31,260 nucleotides of DNA from DATKYV01 sp035528275 (GTDB lineage Bacteria > Acidobacteriota > Terriglobia > UBA7540): contig DATKYV010000312.1 in NCBI GenBank assembly GCA_035528275.1, positions 1-31,260 of the forward strand, in the 5' to 3' direction. The translations under genes were made by a program, and so were the position numbers. Shown here one piece after another: positions 24,447 through 31,260 of the stretch (within the stretch, counting starts at the first letter, position 1; each line of letters starts with the position of its first letter). A model generated the notes under the pieces. The model did no database searches. It saw only the letters and a program-made list of their open reading frames with translations, and was not told where the DNA came from.

Positions 24447-25036
24447 GAGATTCCTCCTCGGGAAAATTTCCTTCGCACCGCACTTTGCAGCCGCGGCCTC
24501 TTCGCGGGCACGGCGCGCGGATCTGAGCGCGCAGTTCGCAGAACGTTGACGTAGCACAACGCGGCGGCCAGGGCGTCGGCGACGTCGGGCGGATGCGGCA
24601 CGCGAGTGAGCGAAAAGAATTGTTGCACGGCGCGCTGGACCTGCATCTTGCTGGCGTTGCCATTCCCCGTCACCGACTGTTTGATGCGCTTGGCCGAGAA
24701 ATCCAGCACGGGTACGCGGGCCAGGCGCGCCGCCAGGCAGATGACGCCTCGCGCGTGGCCCATCAGAATCGACGTCCGGGGATAATCCGTATGACTGAAA
24801 ACTTCCTCCAGGCACATCGCCTGGGGATGGAATTCATCCATGACCTCGCGCAGCCCGGCGAAGAGGGATTCGAGCCGCGCTGCGATATCCCCGCCACGCT
24901 GCCGCGCGCAGCGTATGACGCCGGCCTCGAGAAGTCTCACCTCGTCGGCCCTGCATTCCACCACGCCGTAACCGGTCAGATTCAAACCGGGATCGATGCC
25001 GATAACACGAGTGGAAGAATTCGACGCGCTTGCCAT
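24443..25036 (-). CDS. ruvC: Holliday junction endonuclease RuvC
   Basis: Resolves Holliday junctions. Catalytic acids are seen in VIGIDPGLNLTGYG (first Asp), CLEEVF (Glu) and HPPDVADALAAALCY (the terminal Asp pair). The product has a C-terminal basic extension of about 30 residues (RPRLQSAVRRKFSRGG) beyond the usual end. ATG at 25036 is used; a GTG at 25054 overlaps a possible -10 TACAAT, so the ATG transcript may have little or no leader. The stop overlaps the ruvA start. Confidence 0.94.
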   Translation of the reverse strand: MASASNSSTRVIGIDPGLNLTGYGVVECRADEVRLLEAGVIRCARQRGGDIAARLESLFAGLREVMDEFHPQAMCLEEVFSHTDYPRTSILMGHARGVICLAARLARVPVLDFSAKRIKQSVTGNGNASKMQVQRAVQQFFSLTRVPHPPDVADALAAALCYVNVLRTARSDPRAVPAKRPRLQSAVRRKFSRGGIS

Positions 25037-25119
25037 TCCCGAGGATTGTAACACCCCGCAAGAAACCAGCGGAAGCCTTTAGGCGAGGATGGTGGTGAAC
25101 TGCCCGGCAGAACGATTCC

Positions 25120-27228
25120 TCACCGGGGAGTCGCATCGGGAAGGCCGCCATCGACGGGAATCGTGGCTCCGGTGGTGGGCGTCTGGCGCGTCGCAAAGAA
25201 GACCACGGCCTTGGCAACGTGGCGGGCGGTGACGGAAATCTTCAGGAGATTCCTCTGGCGGTAGTATTCCTCCAGCCCCTTCTCGTCCAGCCCCCGGGCG
25301 CGCATGCGGTCCGGACCCACTTCGGTCCACAGCCCTGATTTGCGCGACCCGTGGGAAAACACGGCGTCGGGAGCCACCATGTTGACGCGCACTCCGATTT
25401 CCGCCATCTCCAGACTGGCGATTCGCGCCAATTGGTGGGCCGCGGCCTTTGTCGCACTGTAAGCGCCGAACTTCGGCCCGGGAGAAAAGACGTTCTTCGT
25501 GGAGACGAAGACGATATCCCCGCCCGTCCCTTGCACTCTGAAGTGGCGCGCCGCTTCAGCGAGAAGGAGAAGCGTCCCTTCCACGTTCACGCGCTCCAGA
25601 CGGCGGAAAGACTCCACATTCAATTCATCGAGAGGCGAAGCGAGAGCAACGCCGGCGTTCAGAACGACCAGGTCTACTCCGCCCCAGGTCCGGGCGACTG
25701 CACCAAAAGCCTGTGCCACGGAATCAGGATCGGTCACGTCGAGCGGAACGCCCACGACGCGAGGGCCGTGGGCCGCCTTCAGTTCCTCCGTGAGACTGTC
25801 GAGCGTATCGCCGGGAAGGTCCGTCAAGACCACATGGCAGCCCTGTTCCAGAAGTTCCTGAGCAATCCCCGAGCCGATCGCTCCCGCGGCGCCCGTGATC
25901 AGCCCGACTTGGCGGGCCAGCGGGAGTTTTGACTCGCCGCCCAGCTTGGCGTGCTGGAAACGGTGGTATTCCATGTCGAAGAGCTCGTCTTCCGGCAGTC
26001 CCTCGTAAGTTCCCATGGCCGCTATGTGGGCCTTGACCTCAAGCGTGTGGGCCGTAATGTCCCGCGCCACTCCTGCCGCGACCACATCCTTCCCCGCGCA
26101 AACCGCACCGAGTCCCGGCATGAGAATCACACGCGGAAGGGAATCGAGGCGGGCCAATCCAGCGGGCATGCGCGCCGCGTGCCTCTCAACATAGGCTTCG
26201 TATTCTGCTGAGTACTTCCGAATCGCGCCGGCGAGTTGCTCGCGCAAATGGGCGCTATCCGCATAATCGGGCTCATCGATCCACAGCGGCAGCGCCTTGG
26301 TCCGAATCAAATGATCGGTGGTCAGCGGAGGAGTCAGAGCCACCTCGCGGCCGCGGTCGGAGTCGACGAAATCCAGGACCTCACGGGTCAACAACGGCTG
26401 AAGGATGACACGCAGAAAAGGACGATCCGGGTCTCCTGTGGGCTGCGCCAGCAGTCCGCGTAGCACGGGCGCGACGCGCCTCAAGCGCTGTTCTGCCGTG
26501 GCGAGATCGGTTGGCTGCTTGACGGAGAGGCGCGGCTTGGCGCGCTTCGCCACGAATTCCTCCGCGCGGGTGACCAATTCAATCATCGTTTCATACGAGT
26601 CGCGCGCCGTCCCGCCCCAGGTGACTATTCCGTGCCGCCTCCAGACCATGGCCTTGGCCCGGGGGTTCGCCTCGAAGGCCGCAGCCGCGGCTTTGGCCAG
26701 CTTGAAACCCGGCCGGACGTAATCCAGAACGATGACCTCTTTTCCCAAAGCTTCTTTTACCAGCTTCTCTCCCTCCGTCTGGTTGGTCAGAGCCAGGATC
26801 ACGTCAGCGTGCGTGTGATCGATGTACTTGGGCGGAAGGAACGCGTGCACGAGCGTCTCGACGGAGGGCGTGGCAGCGCTCGCGTCGAATAGGTGGGTCC
26901 GAATCTCATTTAGCATCGGCTCGTCGGAAAGGTCTTCGAGCGAGCGCAGCCGCTGCAGGTACCCGAGGTCGAGCCCGGGGTGGCCTTCGGGCTCGATCTT
27001 TGCCATGTCAAAGCCCGAGGCTTTGACGAAGATTGCAGGGACGGGCTCGCCCAAAAGGTTTTTGTAAGTGCCTTTCACGGACGTGTTTCCGCCACCGTGC
27101 AGAACCAGATTGGGCTCGGACCCGATCAGCCGGGCGCTGTAGGTTCGAAGAGCAAGGTCCTCGCCCCACTGCGGGCCATTTTGCGCGACGAAATCTTCCG
27201 CGTTCTTATCCGACCACCGGTTCTGCAT
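25120..27228 (-). CDS. Bifunctional class II aldolase / short-chain dehydrogenase
   Basis: A 702-residue fusion. Residues about 15-400 are a class II aldolase/adducin fold, with HGGGNTSVKG and metal-binding HTHAD. Residues about 435-702 are an SDR: the NAD(P) site TGAAGAIGSGIA, NAGVA, and catalytic Tyr-Lys in YSATKAAAH. This is the domain order of L-rhamnulose-1-phosphate aldolase/L-lactaldehyde dehydrogenase fusions (RhaEW type), so it may split a deoxy-sugar phosphate and oxidise the lactaldehyde. No other rhamnose gene is present, so the substrate is unproven. ATG at 27228 has AAGGTG five bases upstream. Confidence 0.88.
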   Translation of the reverse strand: MQNRWSDKNAEDFVAQNGPQWGEDLALRTYSARLIGSEPNLVLHGGGNTSVKGTYKNLLGEPVPAIFVKASGFDMAKIEPEGHPGLDLGYLQRLRSLEDLSDEPMLNEIRTHLFDASAATPSVETLVHAFLPPKYIDHTHADVILALTNQTEGEKLVKEALGKEVIVLDYVRPGFKLAKAAAAAFEANPRAKAMVWRRHGIVTWGGTARDSYETMIELVTRAEEFVAKRAKPRLSVKQPTDLATAEQRLRRVAPVLRGLLAQPTGDPDRPFLRVILQPLLTREVLDFVDSDRGREVALTPPLTTDHLIRTKALPLWIDEPDYADSAHLREQLAGAIRKYSAEYEAYVERHAARMPAGLARLDSLPRVILMPGLGAVCAGKDVVAAGVARDITAHTLEVKAHIAAMGTYEGLPEDELFDMEYHRFQHAKLGGESKLPLARQVGLITGAAGAIGSGIAQELLEQGCHVVLTDLPGDTLDSLTEELKAAHGPRVVGVPLDVTDPDSVAQAFGAVARTWGGVDLVVLNAGVALASPLDELNVESFRRLERVNVEGTLLLLAEAARHFRVQGTGGDIVFVSTKNVFSPGPKFGAYSATKAAAHQLARIASLEMAEIGVRVNMVAPDAVFSHGSRKSGLWTEVGPDRMRARGLDEKGLEEYYRQRNLLKISVTARHVAKAVVFFATRQTPTTGATIPVDGGLPDATPR

Positions 27229-27305
27229 CAAGACACCTTGGATTGTGCCCCCGGCCGTCCGGGGGAATCTCTCGACTGAGGGACGAGGGGATTTCTACTG
27301 CCTTG

Positions 27306-28043
27306 TCATCCGGCCCCGCCGGACGCGGTCCGCGCCGGCAAAGCCGAAAGCATGAGTCTGGCATTCTCTTCAGGAGTTTTGCCGTCAAAAACCGCGCTGC
27401 CGGTGACGATGATGTCCGCTCCCGTCTTCACGACCTCGGCGAGGTTGTTTCGCGTCACGCCGCCGTCAACGGCAACCAGGATTTCCCTGCCGGCCTCTTT
27501 CACCATCCGCTTCGCTCTGGCGACTCGTTCCGCGGCGGCGGGACCGAACTGCTGTCCCTTCCATCCCGGGTTGACAGCGAGAATCAGGATCAACTCGATT
27601 TCATCAAAGAGGGGCTCCAGAGTTTCGAGAGGAGTCCCGGGATTCAAGGCGACGCCGCGCACCAAGCCCCGTGCCGGATCGTTGGCGTTGGTCATGTTCC
27701 GCATCTGCTGGAGAGCGCGGTGAATGTGCGGGCCTGCTTCTGGATGAACCGTGACGATGTCCGCGCCTGCCGCTACGTAATCCGGGACCTTGTCCAGCGG
27801 CTCGGCGATCATCAGGTGCGCGTCCTTCAAGAGCGGCGTCCTCATGGCCTTGATGAACCGCGGGCCCACGGTCATTCCCGGACAGAAACAACCGTCCATC
27901 ACGTCAATGTGAACGATGCGCACGCCGGTCCGTTCCAGCAGCGCCAGCTCCGAACCCAGCGACAACAGGTCGGCGGTGATGATTCCCACGCTCAACGTGG
28001 GAGACAACCGGCGCAATAGGTCTATGGTCTTCTGGTCGGGCAT
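27306..28043 (-). CDS. rpe: Ribulose-phosphate 3-epimerase family protein
   Basis: The 245-residue TIM barrel interconverts ribulose-5-phosphate and xylulose-5-phosphate or a related sugar phosphate. Family blocks are LSVGIITADLLSLGSEL, VHIDVMDGCFCPGMTVGP (metal-binding His and Asp), DAHLMIAEP, VNPGWKGQQF and VAVDGGVTRNN with a C-terminal phosphate site (VTGSAVF). DGCFCPGMTVGP differs from the common DGHFVPNLTFGP, so it may be a paralogue with another substrate. It lies between the LsrF-type gene (48 bases) and the aldolase (77 bases). Confidence 0.88.
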   Translation of the reverse strand: MPDQKTIDLLRRLSPTLSVGIITADLLSLGSELALLERTGVRIVHIDVMDGCFCPGMTVGPRFIKAMRTPLLKDAHLMIAEPLDKVPDYVAAGADIVTVHPEAGPHIHRALQQMRNMTNANDPARGLVRGVALNPGTPLETLEPLFDEIELILILAVNPGWKGQQFGPAAAERVARAKRMVKEAGREILVAVDGGVTRNNLAEVVKTGADIIVTGSAVFDGKTPEENARLMLSALPARTASGGAG

Positions 28044-28091
28044 GCGCGGAGCCTCGTTTTCTGGAGCCTGGTGATCTTGTCGAAGGGCGGC

Positions 28092-28997
28092 TTAACGGCC
28101 CACCGGGGCTTCGGCCTTCTGCTCGTGCCTCAGGGTCTGGAAGAAATCGTAGGCATGTTCCGGCTTCATGCCCTCGTGAACAACTTTCCGCACTGCCAGG
28201 ATCATGGCGACGGGAGCATCGGACTGGAAGATGTTCCGCCCCATGTCAACTCCCGAGGCGCCCTGGCTGATGGCGTTGTAGGCCATCTTCAGGGCATCGA
28301 GCTCGGGCAGCTTCTTCCCGCCTGCCATCACCACAGGAACCGGACAGGAGGCGGTGACGGTCTCAAATCCCTCCGCGCAATGATAGGTCTTGACGATGTG
28401 GGCCCCCAACTCGGCGCAGATTCTGCACGCCAGGCGCAGATAGCGGGCGTCGCGAGTAAGGCTCTTGCCCACCGCCGTCACGCCCAGCACTGCAACTCCG
28501 TGGCGGTTTCCAAGGTCCACCAGCCGCGTCATGTTGTGGACCGACTGGGTTTCGAATTCGCCACCCACAAAGACCTGCACGGCCACGGCGGAGGCATTCA
28601 GGCGGACGGCGTCTTCCATGGACATGGCGATGTTTTCGTTCGAGAGCTCCTTCAAGATGCTCGGACCGCCGCTGGCGCGCAGCACCACGGCGTTGCGGGA
28701 GGACGAAGGGATGGTGCTTCGCAACATGCCTCGCGTGAGCATCAGCGCGTCGGCGTGCGGGACCAGGGGCAGGATGTTGACGTCCACGCGCTCCAGCCCG
28801 GTCGTCGGTCCCTGGAAGTACCCGTGGTCGATGGCCAGCATCACCGTCCGGCCTGAGGCGGGATTGAAAATCCGCGAAAGGCGGTTCTGGATTCCCCAGT
28901 CGAGAGCGCCCGACCCTTTCAGGAAAAACGCCTGGTTCTTCGCGGGGATATCAAGATGAAAATCTTTGGTTTCGTTGGTGCCGTCGAGATCAGCCAT
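28092..28997 (-). CDS. lsrF: LsrF-type 3-hydroxy-5-phosphonooxypentane-2,4-dione thiolase
   Basis: Class I-type aldolase-fold enzyme. In the AI-2 pathway LsrF moves an acetyl group from phosphorylated DPD derivative to CoA. Similarity to LsrF is strong by eye: LAIDHGYFQGPTTGLERVDVNILPL, LTRGMLRSTIP, VVLRASGGPSILKEL, IVKTYHCAEGFETV (Schiff-base Lys), PVVMAGGKKLPE and GASGVDMGRNIFQSD. ATG at 28997 has GGAGGAG upstream; the longer frame is unlikely. No LsrK, LsrG, LsrR or Lsr transporter is present. It follows the dehydrogenase gene by 29 bases and is probably in the same transcript. A related aldolase of other sugar-phosphate metabolism cannot be excluded. Confidence 0.85.
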   Translation of the reverse strand: MADLDGTNETKDFHLDIPAKNQAFFLKGSGALDWGIQNRLSRIFNPASGRTVMLAIDHGYFQGPTTGLERVDVNILPLVPHADALMLTRGMLRSTIPSSSRNAVVLRASGGPSILKELSNENIAMSMEDAVRLNASAVAVQVFVGGEFETQSVHNMTRLVDLGNRHGVAVLGVTAVGKSLTRDARYLRLACRICAELGAHIVKTYHCAEGFETVTASCPVPVVMAGGKKLPELDALKMAYNAISQGASGVDMGRNIFQSDAPVAMILAVRKVVHEGMKPEHAYDFFQTLRHEQKAEAPVGR

Positions 28998-29026
28998 TTC
29001 GTTTTTGTCTCCTCCATTTTCCTTGA

Positions 29027-30292
29027 TTACGCATAAATTCCGCGCAGCTTCACGCTGAAGGCCACGCGGTCGATGGCCAGCATGTAGGCGGCGATGCGAT
29101 TGTTGACGTTGTGCTTTTCGCCGTAGTGAGCAACGTCGTTGAAAGCCGCCACCTGAATTTGCTTGAGCCGTTCGTTCACCATGCCCTCCGGCCAGAAGTA
29201 GCCCTGCCGGTCCTGCACCCATTCGAAATAGGAAACGGTAACGCCACCCGCGTTGGCCAGGATGTCTGGAATGACGAAGACGCCGCGGTCAAAAAGGATC
29301 GAGTCAGCGGGGGGCGTGGTCGGGCTGTTGGCGCCCTCCACGAGAATCCGAGCCCGGATGCGGTCGGCGTTCTTGCTGGTGATCACGCTTTCGGTGGCCG
29401 CGGGAAGAAGGACCTCGCAGTCCTGTTCCAGGATTTCCATGTTGTCGATTTCTTCGCCGCCGGTGAAACCTTGAACGGTCTTGTTTTCTTTGACGAATTC
29501 ATGGAGCGCCGGAATGTCCAGGCCGTGTGTGTTGAAGACCCCTCCGTGGATGTCCGAAACACCGATGATCTTGTATCCCGCCTCGTGCATCAGGCGCGCC
29601 GCCTGCGAACCGACGTTGCCGAAGCCTTGGATGATTACTCGTGTCTGCTCCCGCTGGCGCCCGAAGCGCTTCAGCGCCTGGTCGCACACAATCATACAGC
29701 CGCGCCCCGTGGCTTCCCGGCGGCCGCGCGAGCCTCCGAGATCGAAGGGCTTACCCGTGACGCTGGCCGTCACCGTATGGCGGACGTGCATGGAATACGT
29801 ATCCATGATCCACGCCATGGTCTGCTCATTGGTGCCCATGTCGGGGGCGGGGACGTCCCGCTCCGGGCCGATGTAGTCGAGAATTTCCGCGGTGTAGCGG
29901 CGGGTGATGCGCTCCAGTTCGCCTTGCGAGAGTTTTTCGGGGTCGCAGACGATGCCTCCCTTCGCTCCGCCGAAAGGAATATTCACCACGGCGCATTTCC
30001 AGGTCATTTCGGCGGCAAGGCCACGGATTTCATCCAGGGTGACGTTGGGGGAGTATCGAACCCCCCCCTTGGAGGGCCCGCGCGCGATGCTGTGCTGCAC
30101 CCGGTAACCGTCGAACACGTCGAGTTCGCCGCTATCCATCGCCACGGGGATATGCACGATGATCTCGCGGTTGGGGGTTCGAAGGTACTTGGTAAGTCCT
30201 GCGTCCAGGTTCAGCTTCTTGGTCGCCACGTCGAATCGGGCAGCCATCGATTCGTAAACACTCAGTTCCTTGTCCGTCTCAACTGGGCCCAT
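29027..30292 (-). CDS. Glu/Leu/Phe/Val dehydrogenase (glutamate dehydrogenase family)
   Basis: The 421-residue enzyme oxidatively deaminates glutamate (or a related amino acid) with NAD(P). PSKGGVRYSPNVTLDEIRGLA and FGGAKGGIVCDP carry the substrate and catalytic lysines. PAPDMGTNEQTMAWIMDTYS follows, the Rossmann motif is GFGNVGSQAA, and the C-terminal segment is ANAGGVTVSYFEWVQ. Length and residues fit hexameric GDH. The ATG at 30292 has GGAG five bases upstream; longer starts read through non-coding sequence. Probable first gene of the transcript with lsrF. Confidence 0.93.
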   Translation of the reverse strand: MGPVETDKELSVYESMAARFDVATKKLNLDAGLTKYLRTPNREIIVHIPVAMDSGELDVFDGYRVQHSIARGPSKGGVRYSPNVTLDEIRGLAAEMTWKCAVVNIPFGGAKGGIVCDPEKLSQGELERITRRYTAEILDYIGPERDVPAPDMGTNEQTMAWIMDTYSMHVRHTVTASVTGKPFDLGGSRGRREATGRGCMIVCDQALKRFGRQREQTRVIIQGFGNVGSQAARLMHEAGYKIIGVSDIHGGVFNTHGLDIPALHEFVKENKTVQGFTGGEEIDNMEILEQDCEVLLPAATESVITSKNADRIRARILVEGANSPTTPPADSILFDRGVFVIPDILANAGGVTVSYFEWVQDRQGYFWPEGMVNERLKQIQVAAFNDVAHYGEKHNVNNRIAAYMLAIDRVAFSVKLRGIYA

Positions 30293-30332
30293 GGGTCTCC
30301 GCAGGCTGGGGTCTACTCTCGTCGCGCAGGGC

Positions 30333-30359
30333 AGTATAACAGATGCCCCGACGAGGCAA
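30333..30359 (-). promoter_or_regulatory. Candidate promoter of the dehydrogenase gene
   Basis: Minus-strand TATACT at 30333-30338 with TTGCCT at 30354-30359; the spacer is 15 bases, a little short. Leader of about 35 bases. Confidence 0.4.
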
Positions 30360-30459
30360 CAGCCGCCAACAAATCGCCTTCGCTTCCCCGCAAGCGCAGA
30401 TCTCGGGCCGCAAACCAGAGAGCTCAACCCTGGATTCTTATTCGGAATTTGGATGGGAA

Positions 30460-31260
30460 TCAGGCGACGGGACTGGGGGCAAACTCCGCGGATGGGGCGG
30501 TAGAGGCCTTCGGCTGGAGATCGCGGGAGTGGACCAGCGTCCAGGAGTCCTTCTCGCGCAGAAGTCGGTTGACGAGAGCGGCGTGCATGGCATGCCCGGC
30601 TCGTTCGGCAACGACGTGGCCCACCAGGGGATGGCCGAACAGGACCAAATCGCCGATGAGATCCAGGACTTTGTGCCGGCAGAACTCGTCGGGAAAGCGC
30701 AAGCCCTCGGGGTTCATCACGCCGTCCCGCGTCATCACCACGGCGTTCTCGAGGGATCCGCCGCGCACCAAACCGCTCTTGCGCAGCGTTTCCACCTCCT
30801 CGAGAAAACCGAAAGTCCGGGCGGGGGCGATTTCCGCCTCGTAGTTTCCCACGGCAGGATTGAAGTCCATCACCTGTTCGCCAATCAGAGGGTGCGCGAA
30901 GTTGATTCGGCAAGTGACATGGAAATACTCCGAGGGATACACGCCGATGCGCTTTGAGCCTTCCTCGACCTCAACCGGCCGCAAGACCTTCGCGTATCGC
31001 CTCCGTGCCCGCTGCCGGCGCAGCCCTGCCTGGGACATCAGCCGGAGGAAGGGAAGGGCGCTCCCGTCCAGGATGGGGACCTCCAGGTTGTCGATTTCGA
31101 TGAAGGCGTTGTCCACGTTGGAGGCTGCAAGCGCCGACAGCAGATGCTCCGTCGTCGAAAGCAGGACACCTTTCTTCATGAGGCTCGTGGCGTAGCTGAC
31201 GTGAGCGACGTTGCGGGCCGTCGCTTCGATCTCAAAGCCTTCCAGATCCGTTCTTTTGAA
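30460..31260 (-). CDS. lpxC: UDP-3-O-acyl-N-acetylglucosamine deacetylase (5' end cut off)
   Basis: Zinc deacetylase, committed step of lipid A synthesis, so the cell makes LPS. The reading frame is open past the window edge (FKRTDLEGFEIEATARNVAH...), so the N-terminus is missing and an ATG at 31179 is internal. Zinc and catalytic residues are seen in STTEHLLSAL (His), RFPDEFCRHKVLDLIGDL (His and Asp) and the general-acid His region near GHVVAERAGHAMHAALVNRL. The C-terminal tail of about 30 residues is not conserved in the family. Confidence 0.93.
   Translation of the reverse strand, partial: FKRTDLEGFEIEATARNVAHVSYATSLMKKGVLLSTTEHLLSALAASNVDNAFIEIDNLEVPILDGSALPFLRLMSQAGLRRQRARRRYAKVLRPVEVEEGSKRIGVYPSEYFHVTCRINFAHPLIGEQVMDFNPAVGNYEAEIAPARTFGFLEEVETLRKSGLVRGGSLENAVVMTRDGVMNPEGLRFPDEFCRHKVLDLIGDLVLFGHPLVGHVVAERAGHAMHAALVNRLLREKDSWTLVHSRDLQPKASTAPSAEFAPSPVA

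Noticed and set aside
29111..30844. 577-residue plus-strand open frame
   Set aside because: Antisense to the well-supported dehydrogenase and lpxC genes; no recognisable domains, only high-GC shadowing.
1..31260. CRISPR arrays or rRNA genes
   Set aside because: No regularly spaced long direct repeats and no rRNA signatures were seen.

Overview
The window looks like a high-GC diderm bacterium, most likely an Acidobacteriota member or close relative. The reasons are a winged-helix protein fused to a TolB-type propeller, a secreted carboxypeptidase-regulatory-domain protein, LpxC (so lipopolysaccharide), and a selenocysteine system with selenoproteins. This assignment is inference from gene style; there is no rRNA or other marker to settle it.

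Layout. 1-1950 is the end of an integrated element: a tyrosine recombinase stops just short of the 3' end of a tRNA-Pro(UGG), the usual attachment target. 2.0-4.7 kb holds a secreted beta-domain protein, selC (tRNA-Sec, anticodon UCA), a small basic protein and a redoxin gene whose reading frame probably passes through a UGA, giving a C-terminal selenocysteine. 4.7-6.8 kb is a wHTH/TolB-propeller gene broken by one amber codon. 7.0-9.8 kb is a MoxR-type AAA ATPase / vWA pair; the ATPase is frameshifted at an A6 run. 9.9-13.2 kb has a Lon-substrate-domain protein, an MFS anion transporter and a secreted hypothetical protein. 13.2-16.5 kb is a vitamin B12 import operon (btuFCD) behind a promoter, a cobalamin riboswitch and an intrinsic terminator. 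16.5-18.6 kb has gatB and a second, clear selenoprotein, a BCP/PrxQ-type peroxiredoxin with Sec at the peroxidatic position.

18.6-31.3 kb is a long run of minus-strand genes. Read in transcription order it is lpxC (cut by the window edge), glutamate-family dehydrogenase, LsrF-type thiolase, ribulose-phosphate epimerase, a bifunctional aldolase/dehydrogenase, ruvC-ruvA-ruvB, folK, deoxynucleoside kinase, panB, and panC fused to a uracil-DNA-glycosylase-like Fe-S domain.

How the parts connect. selC supplies the tRNA needed to read the two in-frame UGA codons; both have a hairpin at the expected distance downstream. The B12 operon is self-contained, with its own sensor. panB-panC make pantothenate, and folK/dNK/panBC form a small cofactor and nucleotide cluster. 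Three small repeat types (a bipartite palindrome, a GTAGGGG palindrome and a CCTGNNN heptamer array) are scattered in the spacers, and one palindrome pair is inserted inside a coding region.
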